From the NCBI RefSeq assembly GCF_013407955.1, contig NZ_JACCBU010000001.1:6324001-6388000 (forward strand): DNA of 64,000 nucleotides, given 5' to 3'. This document shows positions 7,908 through 16,772 of this stretch, one piece after another; position 1 is the stretch's first letter; every line of letters begins with the position of its first letter. The notes under the pieces were generated by a model, which saw only the letters and a program-made list of their open reading frames with translations, was not told where the DNA came from and did no database searches. The translations under genes and the position numbers were made by a program. The stretch is from Microlunatus parietis. Its GTDB lineage: Bacteria > Actinomycetota > Actinomycetes > Propionibacteriales > Propionibacteriaceae.

Positions 7908-8678
7908 GTGGCGGAGACCGAGCGACCGTACTGGCGGGTCGGCGAGCTCAGCCAGGCCACCGGCCTGACCGTGCGCACGCTGCACCACTACCACCAGATC
8001 GGCCTGCTCGACCCGGCCGCTCGCAGCGCCGGCGGCCATCGGCTGTACGCGCCCGCGGACGTCCGCCGGCTGATGTACATCGTCGTCCTGCGCCGCGCCG
8101 GTCTCTCCCTGGCCGCGATCAAGGAGGTGCTGGACCGGGACCGGATCGACGTCGCTGCCCTGATCGACCAGCAGCGCCGCGATCTCGAGTCGGTGCTGAT
8201 GGACACCGTCGAGTTCGGCCGCCGGCTGCAGGACGCGTCGATCGACGAGCTGTCCCGGGATCCGCGCCGGCTCCGCGAGTTGATCAACTGGGTGACCCCG
8301 AATCCGATCGCGTCGCAGCCGGTGGTGCTGCTGGTCTACGCCGACGTCGAGCTGGCGTACCGGACCTTGATCCACATGTTCGGCTTCGGCCCGGGCGTGA
8401 TCGCCCGCGACGGCGACGGCCACGTCGGTTACGCCGAGGTCACCGGGCCGATGGGCAACATCCGGCTGCACTGGCCGCGCCCCGGCCTCAGCCCGCCCGA
8501 CCCGGCGCGGGACCCGTCGTCGATGACGACCGTCGAGGTGGCCGACCTCGACGCCCACTACGCGCAGGCCCGGGACGCGGGCGCGAGAATCGTCCGGCCG
8601 CTGACCACCCAGCACGGAGCCCGCGAGTACCTCGCTCTTGATCATGAGCACCACCTCTGGTGCTTCCAACAGGCCTGA
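7908..8678 (+). CDS. MerR-family regulator fused to a VOC domain
   Basis: This 256-residue protein has an N-terminal MerR winged helix-turn-helix (residues 8-75: WRVGELSQATGLTVRTLHHY, then GGHRLYAPADVRRL), a coiled-coil dimer helix (about 80-125), and a C-terminal glyoxalase-fold module (about 138-256) ending YLALDHEHHLWCFQQA. MerR proteins untwist over-long promoter spacers when a ligand binds; here the VOC module is the likely sensor. The fusion, and a separate VOC gene three bases upstream, suggest that sensor and enzyme share a ligand. The start is a GTG just after the upstream stop. It converges on the D-aminoacylase gene. Confidence 0.88.
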   Translation: MAETERPYWRVGELSQATGLTVRTLHHYHQIGLLDPAARSAGGHRLYAPADVRRLMYIVVLRRAGLSLAAIKEVLDRDRIDVAALIDQQRRDLESVLMDTVEFGRRLQDASIDELSRDPRRLRELINWVTPNPIASQPVVLLVYADVELAYRTLIHMFGFGPGVIARDGDGHVGYAEVTGPMGNIRLHWPRPGLSPPDPARDPSSMTTVEVADLDAHYAQARDAGARIVRPLTTQHGAREYLALDHEHHLWCFQQA

Positions 8679-8687
8679 CCGCGGTGA

Positions 8688-10226
8688 TCAGGCCGGCGTC
8701 AGCCGCAGGCCGTGCCGGCTGCCGCCCCAGACACCGTCCTTGATCACGACCCGGCCGCGCTGCATCACCCAGCCGATCCCGACCGGCGGCACGTCCGGAT
8801 CGGAGTAGCTGCCTTCATGATCAACAACGTCCGGGTCGAGGCAGACCAGGTCCGCGACCGCGCCGCGGGCGAGCGTGCCGCGGCCGGGCACGCCGAAGAT
8901 CGCCGCCGGCAGCGACGTCATCCGGCGGACCGCCTCGGCCAGATCGATGATCTTGCGCCGCCGGACGTACTCGCCGAGGACGCGCGGGAAGGTCCCGTAC
9001 AGGCGGGGGTGCGGAGTGCCGCCGAGGCCGGGCGGCAGCCCGTCCGACCCGATCGCCGTGTACGGGGAGCGGAGCACGGTCGCCACGTCGTCCTCGCTCA
9101 TCGTGAACAGGACGGTGGTCACGTGCAGCTCCTCCTCGAGCAGGATCCGGACCACGGTCTGGAGCGGGTCCAGGCCCAGTTCGTCGGCGAGCTCCGGGAT
9201 CCGGCGGCCCTCGTAGGCGTGGCTGCGGGTGGAGGAGATCATGATCCGGTCGTAATTCGGGTCGGCCTCGGCCCGCAACCGCTCCAGCGCGTCCGGGTCG
9301 CGCAACCGGCGCAGCGCCTCTGCCGGCCCGGCGTCGAGCAGCCAGCCGGACAGGCTCGAGGTGAGGCCGGTCGAGGAGGCGATGTAGGGATACTGGTCCT
9401 GGGTGACCGGCAACCCGGACGCGCGCGCCGCGTCCAGCCGCTCCAGGGCCGGCTCCACCAGACCCCAGTTGGCCCGGCCGGCCGCTTTGAGGTGGGAGAC
9501 CTGGACCCGGCAGCCCGCCTCGCGCCCGATCCGGACCGCCTCGTCGATCGCGTCCAGCAGCCCGGCGCTCTCGTTGCGGATGTGGCTGGCGTACACCCGG
9601 TCGGCGGGCAGCCGGCGGGCCAGCGCGATCACCTCCGCGGTGTCGGCGTACCGTCCCGGCGGGTAGATCAGCCCGGTGGACAGCCCGAACGCGCCGGCCG
9701 CCAGCGCCTCGTCGAGCAGATCGCCCATCGCCGCAAGATCATCTTCGGTCGGTACGGCGGCGGTCGGCCCGATCACCGCCTGGCGCAGGGTGCCGTGGCC
9801 GACCAGCGGGCAGACGTTGGTGACGCTGCCCGCGGCGTCGATCGCGGCGAACCACTCGGCGCTGCTGTGCCAGCCGCCCGGCTCGATCCCGAACAGCCGT
9901 CCCGGTCCCTGGGCGAACGACGCGTCGTCGCCGGCACGGATCGGCGCCAGCGACGAGCCGCAGTTGCCGACGATCTCGGTCGTCACGCCCTGGCTGATCT
10001 TGGACAGGTCGTCCTCGGCCAGCACCGGCGCGTTGTCGGCGTGCGAATGGGCGTCGATGAAACCGGGGCAGACCACCCGCCCGCCGGCGTCGATCACGTC
10101 CGCGGCGTCCGGCGGCACGGTGCCCGGCGGTTCGACCGCGGTGATCGACTCGCCCTCGACGATCACCTCGCCCGACCTCGGCTGGGCTCCCGTACCGTCG
10201 ACGATCAAGGCGTTGATGATCTTCAT
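8688..10226 (-). CDS. N-acyl-D-amino-acid deacylase (amidohydrolase)
   Basis: This 512-residue metal-dependent amidohydrolase has a short beta-sandwich N-terminus, then the barrel with the zinc-binding DAHSHAD, EIVGNCGSS, YASHIRNES, VQVSHLKAAG and a C-terminal return to the sandwich domain (GRGTLARGAVADLVCLDP). These are the signatures of D-aminoacylase/N-acyl-D-glutamate deacylase-type enzymes, which free D-amino acids from N-acyl derivatives. No signal peptide, so cytoplasmic. The ATG is preceded by TAGACT at six bases, indicating leaderless transcription. Single gene, divergent from the nucleotidase. Confidence 0.88.
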   Translation of the reverse strand: MKIINALIVDGTGAQPRSGEVIVEGESITAVEPPGTVPPDAADVIDAGGRVVCPGFIDAHSHADNAPVLAEDDLSKISQGVTTEIVGNCGSSLAPIRAGDDASFAQGPGRLFGIEPGGWHSSAEWFAAIDAAGSVTNVCPLVGHGTLRQAVIGPTAAVPTEDDLAAMGDLLDEALAAGAFGLSTGLIYPPGRYADTAEVIALARRLPADRVYASHIRNESAGLLDAIDEAVRIGREAGCRVQVSHLKAAGRANWGLVEPALERLDAARASGLPVTQDQYPYIASSTGLTSSLSGWLLDAGPAEALRRLRDPDALERLRAEADPNYDRIMISSTRSHAYEGRRIPELADELGLDPLQTVVRILLEEELHVTTVLFTMSEDDVATVLRSPYTAIGSDGLPPGLGGTPHPRLYGTFPRVLGEYVRRRKIIDLAEAVRRMTSLPAAIFGVPGRGTLARGAVADLVCLDPDVVDHEGSYSDPDVPPVGIGWVMQRGRVVIKDGVWGGSRHGLRLTPA

Positions 10227-10232
10227 CCGGCG

Positions 10233-10238
10233 AGTCTA
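10233..10238 (-). promoter_or_regulatory. -10 box of D-aminoacylase gene (leaderless)
   Basis: TAGACT on the minus strand, six bases from the ATG at 10226. Confidence 0.65.
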
Positions 10239-10365
10239 CGAAGCCGCCGCCGCTCTGCGGTTCGCGTCGCCCCGGATTTCGGTGCGGTTCGCCGTCCGTT
10301 CCGCCGTCCGTCGGAACGGTCCGAAAATCTTGGACAACCGATTCCCAGCTGCGCAAGTTTGTGTG

Positions 10366-10371
10366 TAGCTT
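10366..10371 (+). promoter_or_regulatory. possible -10 box of nucleotidase gene
   Basis: TAGCTT lies 52 bases before the ATG at 10424, which has its own GGAG; this gene would have a conventional leader. No convincing -35 box was found. Confidence 0.35.
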
Positions 10372-10423
10372 TCTGACATCTGGCACGAATGCGCATTCGG
10401 GGGCCTCACGACGAGCGGAGTTC

Positions 10424-12274
10424 ATGATGGACGCGTGCGATGATCCGGGGCGGTTCAGCCGCCGAGCCGTGCTGGGAGTCGGGGCCGGGATGGTCGCCGC
10501 GACCCAGGTCGGGACCCGGGCCTATGCCGACGAGAACGGGCAGGACCAGGCGCCGCCGGACGTCGACAGCGACCGGTACGTCGATGTCCAGCTGCTCAAC
10601 ATCACCGACTTCCACGGCTATCTGTCGCCGACCGACGTCGACGGCGACAACCTGGTCAACGACGGCGGGGTGCCGAAGGTGGTCGGCGGCGCCGCCTACC
10701 TGGCCGCGCACCTGAAGCGGCTCCGGGCCGGCCGCCGCAACAGCATCTTCTTCTCCGCCGGCGACAACTTCGCCGGCTGGCCGTTCACGGTCGACGCGCA
10801 CGCCAACGAGCCGACGATCGAGGTCCTCAATGCGCTCGGCCTGCAGTTCAGCACCGTCGGCAACCACGAGCTCGACCAGCGGTTCCCCGAGTACCTGGTC
10901 GATCACATCGAACGGGGCGAGCCGATCGGCGTCCCGGGGCGGGACAGCTCGTTCCCGGATTCCCGCGGCCGGCAGTTCGGCGGCGCCGATTTCTCCTTCT
11001 ACAGTTCGGATGTCGTGCTCGACGAGACCGGGCTGACCGTGCGCCCGCCGTACAACATCGTCCAGGTCGACGCCGGCAACGGCCGGAAGCTGCCGATCGG
11101 CTTCATCCACCTCACCGTCACCAGCACCGCCACCGGTTCCACCTCCTACCAGCCCGGGATGCGCAATCTTGATCATCTCGAGACGGTCAACCGGATCGCC
11201 GCCGAGCTGAAGGCGAAGGGCGTCCGGACGATCGTCGTCAACATGCACGAGGGCGGCGCCGCCGGCCGGGACATCAACGCCCTGACCGATCCGACCGGCC
11301 CGTGCTTCACCCTGGCCCGTGCCGCGACGCCGGACATCGCCGCGTTCGTCACCGGCCACTGGCACGCCGCGTTCAATGGGATGGTCCCCGGACCCGACGG
11401 GGTGCCGCGCCCGGTGGTCGAAGCCGGCTGCCACGGCCAGATGATCAACGAGATCACCCTCAAGCTGGACCGGCGGACCGGTGCCGTGGTGCCGTCCCTG
11501 ACCACGTCCAAGAACCACGCCAACACCCACGAGATCCCGCCGGATCCCCGGGTCGGCAAGATCGTCAACTACTGGGTCGACCAGGGCGTCCGGCGCTTCC
11601 AGACCCCGCTGGCGAAGCAGAGCGCGGATCTGACCCGGGCGCCGTCGCCGCTCGGCGAGAGCGCGATGGGCAACCTGGCCGCCGACGTGCTGCTCTGGGA
11701 GGCGCACCGACAGGGCGACGAAGTCGATCTTGCCCTGTTCGCTACCGCGCCGCGCAAGGGCTCGGTCGCATTGGCCGGGGACGGGCTGCTCTACGACGCC
11801 GGCCGCAACGCCGCCGACACGGCAGGCCGGATCCTGTTCGGCGAGGCCTGGAAGGCCTTCGGGTACGGCAATCCGGTACTGGGCGTGACGGTGACCGGGG
11901 CGGCGATCCTGACCGCGCTGCAAGATCAGTGGAAGGTCAGCGGGGCCGGGGTCTCGACCTCGCCGCTGGCTGTCTCGGCCAACGTGTCGTACGAAGTCGA
12001 TCTTGCGGCGGCGCCGGGCAGCCGGGTCGACCCGGCCTCGGTCAAGATCAACAACCAGGTGCTGGAGCCGGCGCAGTCCTACCGGGTCGCGGCGCTGGCG
12101 TACACCTTGATCGCCGCCGACGGCACCACCGCCCTGGCCGATTTCACCGACGCCGTCCGGCACGAACGCGATCGCGAGGTGTTCATCGCCTACCTCCGGG
12201 CACACCCGACGATCGACCCGCCGCCGCTGACCCGGGTCAGACCGGCCGGCGGCACCGGTGAAGGGAGTCGATGA
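10424..12274 (+). CDS. Tat-exported 5'-nucleotidase / 2',3'-cyclic phosphodiesterase
   Basis: This 616-residue protein has a twin-arginine leader (SRRAVLGVGAGMVAATQVG) and then a calcineurin-like metallophosphatase domain with NITDFHGYL, SAGDNFAG, TVGNHELDQ, VNMHEGG and VTGHWHAAF, the full set of di-metal ligands. The C-terminal half is the 5'-nucleotidase substrate domain (from about residue 390, starting near ESAMGNLAADVLLWEA). Such enzymes hydrolyse extracellular nucleotides to nucleosides and phosphate. Two ATGs (10424, 10427) follow GGAG; either may serve. Its stop overlaps the next ATG, coupling it to the NHL-repeat gene. Confidence 0.9.
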   Translation: MMDACDDPGRFSRRAVLGVGAGMVAATQVGTRAYADENGQDQAPPDVDSDRYVDVQLLNITDFHGYLSPTDVDGDNLVNDGGVPKVVGGAAYLAAHLKRLRAGRRNSIFFSAGDNFAGWPFTVDAHANEPTIEVLNALGLQFSTVGNHELDQRFPEYLVDHIERGEPIGVPGRDSSFPDSRGRQFGGADFSFYSSDVVLDETGLTVRPPYNIVQVDAGNGRKLPIGFIHLTVTSTATGSTSYQPGMRNLDHLETVNRIAAELKAKGVRTIVVNMHEGGAAGRDINALTDPTGPCFTLARAATPDIAAFVTGHWHAAFNGMVPGPDGVPRPVVEAGCHGQMINEITLKLDRRTGAVVPSLTTSKNHANTHEIPPDPRVGKIVNYWVDQGVRRFQTPLAKQSADLTRAPSPLGESAMGNLAADVLLWEAHRQGDEVDLALFATAPRKGSVALAGDGLLYDAGRNAADTAGRILFGEAWKAFGYGNPVLGVTVTGAAILTALQDQWKVSGAGVSTSPLAVSANVSYEVDLAAAPGSRVDPASVKINNQVLEPAQSYRVAALAYTLIAADGTTALADFTDAVRHERDREVFIAYLRAHPTIDPPPLTRVRPAGGTGEGSR

Positions 12275-13755
12275 TCATGGTCGCGACGATCAGCACCGTC
12301 ACCGGGTACGGGTTCGACCAGACCGGCTTCGGCGGCCCGGCCGCGAACGTCGACTTGCGCCAGCTGGGCACCAGCTCCCGGATGCTCGGGCACAACCAGG
12401 GCATCGCCGTCGATGCCGACGGCCGGATCCTGGTCTCCGCGACCGTGAACAACGTGGTCGGCCGGATCGCCGCGCCGGCCAGTTGGACCGAGCAGCCGCT
12501 CGGCGAGGCGCTGACCGCGCCGACCGGCGCCCTGCCGTGGCGGTTCTACTCGCCGTCGGCGGCAGCGGTGGGCGCGTTCGCGGCGACGACGTACCAAGAT
12601 CAGAGTGCGGTGCACTACGTGGCGACGAACGCCGACCGGCACACCGTGCTCTACCTGCAACCGACGATCATCGCCGGCGCGACCGGGGTGGGCCGGCTGA
12701 CCGTCGTCGGCAGCGGCACCGTCGTGCTCAACCTGTACAACGGCAGGGTCGAGATCTACAGCCAGACGATCACGCTCAGCGACACGCCGCAGACCTTGAT
12801 CGCGGAGAAGGTGTTCGCGCCGGGCGCGCTCGATTTCAAGCTGCGCAGCCCGATCGCGCAGGAACGGATCGAGGCGATCGTGTTCGGGGCGTCGATCCAG
12901 CAGCGCCAGGTCACCGGGGCCACCGCGCCGATCGCCGGCCGGATGGCCAGGCTGGGCGGCGACGGGGACGGCGGTCCGGCCACCGAAGCCCGGCTCAACG
13001 CACCGGCCGGGATCGCGGTCGGCCCGGACGGCACGGTCGTGATCGCGGACTCGTACAACCATCGGATCCGGGCCGTCGACCCGCGCGGCCGGATCAGGAC
13101 CATCGCCGGGACCGGGGAATCGGGCGACGGCGGCAGCAGCCGGGCGGTGGACTGCCGGCTGGACCACCCCGGCGGGGTTGCGGTCGACGCGCGCGGCACG
13201 GTCTACGTCGCCGACACGTACAACCACCGGATCCGGGCCGTGTCGCCGGGCGGCTCGATACGGACCATCGCCGGCACCGGTGAGGCCGGGGCCGACGGCG
13301 CCCGCGACCTGGCCACCCGGACCAGGCTCAACCATCCGCAGGGGGTGGCGGTCGACGCGGCCGGGAACGTCTACGTCGCGGACACGTACAACCATCGGAT
13401 CCTCCGGATTCACCCGCACGGCCGGGTCAGCATCGTCGCCGGGACCGGCACCGCGGGCTTCGGCGGTGACGGCGGCCCGGCCGCGGCGGCGCAGCTGGCC
13501 ACGCCGCACGACGTGGAGGTCGCCGCCGACGGGACGCTGTACGTGGCCGACACGCTGAACAACCGGATCCGGCGGATCGCCGGCGGCACCATCGCGACCT
13601 ACTCCGGAGTCGGCACGTACGGCGGCACCGGCCGGGCCGGTGGTCCGGCGAGCGCGGCGCAGTTGGCCCACCCGGTCGGGGTCGCCGCCGATCCGCGGTC
13701 CGGCGACCTGTACGTCGTCGAGAGCACCCAGGGCGTGCTCCGGATCCAGCCGTAA
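12271..13755 (+). CDS. NHL-repeat beta-propeller protein
   Basis: This 494-residue protein is made largely of NHL repeats. Near-identical blades read YVADTYNHRIR or close variants at least four times between about residues 255 and 440, each preceded by a GIAV/GVAVDA strand and followed by IAGTGE. The N-terminal part (about residues 100-215) is a different beta-rich region containing LTVVGSGTVVLNLYNG, perhaps a carbohydrate- or adhesion-type module. There is no signal peptide at this start, odd for a gene coupled by a 4-base overlap to an exported nucleotidase. Function unknown; NHL propellers usually bind proteins, RNA or sugars. Confidence 0.82.
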   Translation: MIMVATISTVTGYGFDQTGFGGPAANVDLRQLGTSSRMLGHNQGIAVDADGRILVSATVNNVVGRIAAPASWTEQPLGEALTAPTGALPWRFYSPSAAAVGAFAATTYQDQSAVHYVATNADRHTVLYLQPTIIAGATGVGRLTVVGSGTVVLNLYNGRVEIYSQTITLSDTPQTLIAEKVFAPGALDFKLRSPIAQERIEAIVFGASIQQRQVTGATAPIAGRMARLGGDGDGGPATEARLNAPAGIAVGPDGTVVIADSYNHRIRAVDPRGRIRTIAGTGESGDGGSSRAVDCRLDHPGGVAVDARGTVYVADTYNHRIRAVSPGGSIRTIAGTGEAGADGARDLATRTRLNHPQGVAVDAAGNVYVADTYNHRILRIHPHGRVSIVAGTGTAGFGGDGGPAAAAQLATPHDVEVAADGTLYVADTLNNRIRRIAGGTIATYSGVGTYGGTGRAGGPASAAQLAHPVGVAADPRSGDLYVVESTQGVLRIQP

Positions 13756-13777
13756 CCCAGGGGTCGCCGCGATCCCT

Positions 13778-13783
13778 TATGGT
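13778..13783 (+). promoter_or_regulatory. -10 box of EEP gene (leaderless)
   Basis: TATGGT ends seven bases before the ATG at 13791; the in-frame ATG at 13779 lies inside the box and is therefore not the start. Confidence 0.6.
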
Positions 13784-13790
13784 TCGCCCC

Positions 13791-14984
13791 ATGACACGCG
13801 TTCGGGGACTTCTGTTGTCGCTGCTGGCCGCCGTCCTGGCCGTCGGACTGGCGCCGGATCTCGCGTCGGCGGCCGTGCCGAAGGTACGGTTCGCGACGTT
13901 CAACGCCTCACTCAACCGGGCCGCCGCCGGTGAGCTGCTGGCCGACCTGTCCAAGCCCGGCGATCCGCAGGCCAGCGAAGCCGCGGAGGTGATCCAGCGG
14001 GTCCGGCCGGACGTGTTGCTGATCAACGAGTTCGACTACGTGCCGGAGAACGCCGCCGCCGACGCGTTCCGGGCCAACTACCTGGAGGTCGGGCAGCAGG
14101 GCGCGGACCCGATCGAGTATCCGTACGCGTACACGGCGCCGGTCAACACCGGGGTGGCGACCGGGTTCGACCTTGATCGCAACGGTCAGGTCGGCGGCGG
14201 CAACGACTCGCACGGGTTCGGCCTCTTCGAGGGGCAGTACGGGATGCTGGTGCTGTCGAAGTACCCGATCGCGTTCGACGAGATCCGTACCTTCCAGAAC
14301 TTCCTCTGGCAGGACATGCCGGGAGCGCTGCTGCCGGACGACCCGGCCACGCCGGAGCCCGCGGACTGGTACTCCGACGAGGCGCTGGACGTGCTGCGGC
14401 TGTCCTCGAAGTCGCACTGGGACGTCCCGATCAAGATCGGCAAGCGCGAGGTGCACTTCCTGGTCGCGCACCCGACGCCACCGACGTTCGACGGGCCGGA
14501 GGACCGCAACGGCGTCCGCAACCACGACGAGATCCGGTTCTGGGCCGACTATGTGGGTTCTCGGCGGCAGAGTCGCTACATCTACGACGACGCCGGCGAG
14601 CGCGGCGGCCTGAAGCCGGGCAGCCGGTTCGTGATCGCCGGCGACTACAACGCCGACCCGCTGGACGGCGACAGCGTCGACGGCGCCGTCAACCAGCTGC
14701 TGGGCCATCCGCGGATCGCCGACCCGGAACCGACCAGCGAGGGCGCGGTGATCGCGGCCGAGCAGCAGGGCCAGGCGAACACCACCCACCGCGGCGACCC
14801 GGCCCTGGACACCGCCGACTTCAACGACACCGCACCGGGCAACCTCCGCGTGGACCTGGTGCTGCCGTCCCGTGGCCTGGTGCAGCGCGGAGCCGGCGTC
14901 TTCTGGCCCACCCCCGACTCGCCGCTGGCCCGCCTCAACGACGCCTCCGACCACCACGCCGTCTACCTGGACCTGCGCCTCTGA
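13791..14984 (+). CDS. secreted EEP-family phosphodiesterase/nuclease
   Basis: This 397-residue protein has a Sec signal peptide (hydrophobic residues 7-27, cleavage after ASA) and an endonuclease/exonuclease/phosphatase domain: VRFATFNASL, the metal-binding glutamate in LLINEFDYV, MLVLSKYPI, FLVAHPTPP, VIAGDYNADP and ASDHHAVYLDL. All six canonical motifs are seen. Related exported proteins act on nucleic acids or phospholipid head groups. It lies just after the nucleotidase/NHL pair on the same strand, but has its own leaderless promoter. A copy of the palindromic 3' element begins four bases past its stop. Confidence 0.88.
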   Translation: MTRVRGLLLSLLAAVLAVGLAPDLASAAVPKVRFATFNASLNRAAAGELLADLSKPGDPQASEAAEVIQRVRPDVLLINEFDYVPENAAADAFRANYLEVGQQGADPIEYPYAYTAPVNTGVATGFDLDRNGQVGGGNDSHGFGLFEGQYGMLVLSKYPIAFDEIRTFQNFLWQDMPGALLPDDPATPEPADWYSDEALDVLRLSSKSHWDVPIKIGKREVHFLVAHPTPPTFDGPEDRNGVRNHDEIRFWADYVGSRRQSRYIYDDAGERGGLKPGSRFVIAGDYNADPLDGDSVDGAVNQLLGHPRIADPEPTSEGAVIAAEQQGQANTTHRGDPALDTADFNDTAPGNLRVDLVLPSRGLVQRGAGVFWPTPDSPLARLNDASDHHAVYLDLRL

Positions 14985-14987
14985 CAA

Positions 14988-15051
14988 CCGCCGACCGGTC
15001 AGCAAAGCAGGCGTTTTGGCGGCGTGTCGCTGCGGAATTGACCGGTCGGTG
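14988..15051 (+). repeat. palindromic 3' element, copy 2 (after EEP gene)
   Basis: Ends are CCGCCGACCGGTCA and TGACCGGTCGGTGAG; the interior reads AAAGCAGGCGTTTTGGCGG then CGTGTCGCTGCGG. Each end contains the self-complementary octamer GACCGGTC. It starts four bases after the stop codon, same orientation as the gene. Confidence 0.9.
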
Positions 15052-15183
15052 AGGGGTGGGAGGTTGAGGGCGGCGCGGTGCTGGTCAGTCGCAGGCGGTC
15101 CCGGCCGCTGATCGGAATCTGCGACCGACCTGCGCGGCGAAGGCAGATGACCAGGTGGGCAGCGACCCGGGGTGGCGACGACT

Positions 15184-15268
15184 GGGCTGGGATGACGATC
15201 GGGCTGGGATGACGATCGGGCTGGGATGACGACCGGGCTGGGATGACGACCGGGCTGGGACAACGACC
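15184..15268. repeat. five 17-bp tandem copies
   Basis: Unit GGGCTGGGATGACGATC at 15184, 15201, 15218, 15235 and 15252; later copies change to GACGACC and the last to GACAACGACC. There are no spacers, so this is a minisatellite and not CRISPR. Confidence 0.9.
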
Positions 15269-15938
15269 GCGCGTTGCGCGCGCAACGATCCGGCGAAGGC
15301 AACCGTCGTTGCCGACGCTCCGTCGACGCGCTTCCGCGCGGATCGTCGCTGCCGGTCGTTGCGCTGGGCCGCGGGGCCTGGCCCGCCGTCTGTGCCACTG
15401 CTCGCGCCGCTCAAGTAGTTGCCGCGCCACTCGAAGAAGAACTGCCGCCGTCGGACCCCCGCTGGAGTCACCCGGTCGGCGACGGTCACGACGGTTCGCG
15501 ACGGGCAACGACCCGCTCGGCTCAGTCAACGGTCCGCAGCCTGCTGCCCGATCGGCCATTCGCCTGGCGCCGACGGGCGCAGCACGATCTGTTGGCCGAC
15601 CTGATGTGCGGTTGTCGTGGGACATCGGTCGGCGACTGTCAGGCGATCCGGCGGCGAGGATCCCGGTGGCGATGTCGCGATTTCTCTTCGGTTCGGATGG
15701 TGCAACGTTGAAATGGGCCCGAGCGCTCCACGGGAAGTGATTTCGCGACACGCTCCCCGGAGCGGGCCGTGCTCACCGCGACCGCTCCCGATCCGACGGG
15801 CTACGGCCGGATCGTCGAGGCGCCGCGTGCCGCAACTCCGGAAGGCGGGCGCAGACCACGTCTGCGAAGGCCCCCTCGCGGGCCTGTCCGGTCGGGGGCA
15901 CGCCGGTCTTCCGCGGACACGTTGCTTCGTTCCGCCCC

Positions 15939-16095
15939 GGCGGCCTGGTCGGTCGAGTCGGCGGGGTGGGGCGGCCTGGTTGGTCGAGTCGGCGGGGGTG
16001 GGGCGGCCTGGTCGGTCGTGTTCGTCGGTGTCTTCGGCGGGCTGGTTGGTTGAGTTGGCGGGTGTTTTCGGCGGGCTGGTCGGGTTCGTCGGTGC
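15939..16095. repeat. ~32-bp degenerate tandem repeat, about 5 copies
   Basis: Units begin near 15939, 15970, 16002, 16035 and 16069 with GGCGG(C/G)CTGGT(C/T)GGT. The first three are close to identical (period 31-32) and the last two have diverged. Confidence 0.75.
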
Positions 16096-16136
16096 TTTCG
16101 ACAGCCCGCTCGGTCGAGTTCCCCCGTCCTCCGGCG

Positions 16137-16200
16137 CCACCGACCGGTCACTTCTGCAGCGACACGCCGACAAAACGCCTGCTTTGGTGACCGGTCGGCG
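16137..16200 (-). repeat. palindromic 3' element, copy 3 (after DinB-fold gene)
   Basis: Plus-strand ends are CCACCGACCGGTCA and TGACCGGTCGGCG. On the minus strand the interior reads AAAGCAGGCGTTTTGTCGG then CGTGTCGCTGCAG, as in the other copies. It lies 17 bases beyond the stop of the minus-strand gene at 16218, in the orientation of that gene. Confidence 0.9.
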
Positions 16201-16217
16201 AAAAGAGTGGGTGGGGG

Positions 16218-16748
16218 CTACTCGCCGGTGGTTCCGTCGATGGACTCTCGGATGAGGTCGGCGTGGCCGTTGTGGCGGGCGTACTCCTCGATCATGTGCA
16301 GCAGGATCCAGCGCAGCGAGAACGGCTCCCCGGTGTCGCGGCTGGGGCGGGCCGAGGGGTGGGCCAGGCCGCCGGCGGCGTAGGCCTCGGCGATGCCTGC
16401 ATCGGCGGTACGGACAGCGTCGTCCATCAGCCGGTGCAGCTCGGCGGGGGAGTCCTGGACCGCGGTGGTCAGCTCCCAGTCGATGTCGGCGTCCCAGTCG
16501 GCCGAGGCGAACGGCTCGGGCAGCGGCCGGTCGTGCAGCACGTAGCCGAACCAGTGCGACTCGTTCAGCGCGACGTGCTTGAGCAGGCCGGCCAGGGTGA
16601 GTGTCGACGGCGGATGGGTCCGCCCTAGTTGATCTTGGTCGAGGCCGGCGGTCTTCTGCCGCAGCGTGTCGCGGTGGTAGTTCAGGAAGCCCAGGAGCGT
16701 GGTCAGCTCGTCGGCGCGGAGCGGCGGATCGGTGCGATCCTTGGTCAC
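16218..16748 (-). CDS. DinB-superfamily (DUF664-like) metal-binding protein
   Basis: This 176-residue predicted four-helix protein has the histidines expected of the DinB/YfiT fold: LLKHVALNESHWFGYV in the second helix and HMIEEYARHNGHADLIRE near the C-terminus. The three conserved His would bind a divalent metal. Relatives are thiol transferases (mycothiol, bacillithiol) or uncharacterised. Start is a GTG. It lies 24 bases after idsA on the same strand and may be read from the idsA promoter. The specific reaction is unknown. Confidence 0.82.
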   Translation of the reverse strand: MTKDRTDPPLRADELTTLLGFLNYHRDTLRQKTAGLDQDQLGRTHPPSTLTLAGLLKHVALNESHWFGYVLHDRPLPEPFASADWDADIDWELTTAVQDSPAELHRLMDDAVRTADAGIAEAYAAGGLAHPSARPSRDTGEPFSLRWILLHMIEEYARHNGHADLIRESIDGTTGE

Positions 16749-16772
16749 GGCGGTGGCCCTTCGATGGGGTGA

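Larger units (their letters stand above)
15052..16136. other. gene-less repeat-rich stretch between two 3' elements
   Basis: About 1.1 kb between two convergent genes, bounded on both sides by inverted copies of the palindromic element. It contains a 17-bp tandem array (15184-15268) and a ~32-bp degenerate array (15939-16095). Open frames are short, low-complexity and lack domain signatures. No gene can be supported. Confidence 0.6.

Noticed and set aside
15184..15268. CRISPR-like array
   Set aside because: The 17-bp units are contiguous with no spacers and there are no cas genes.
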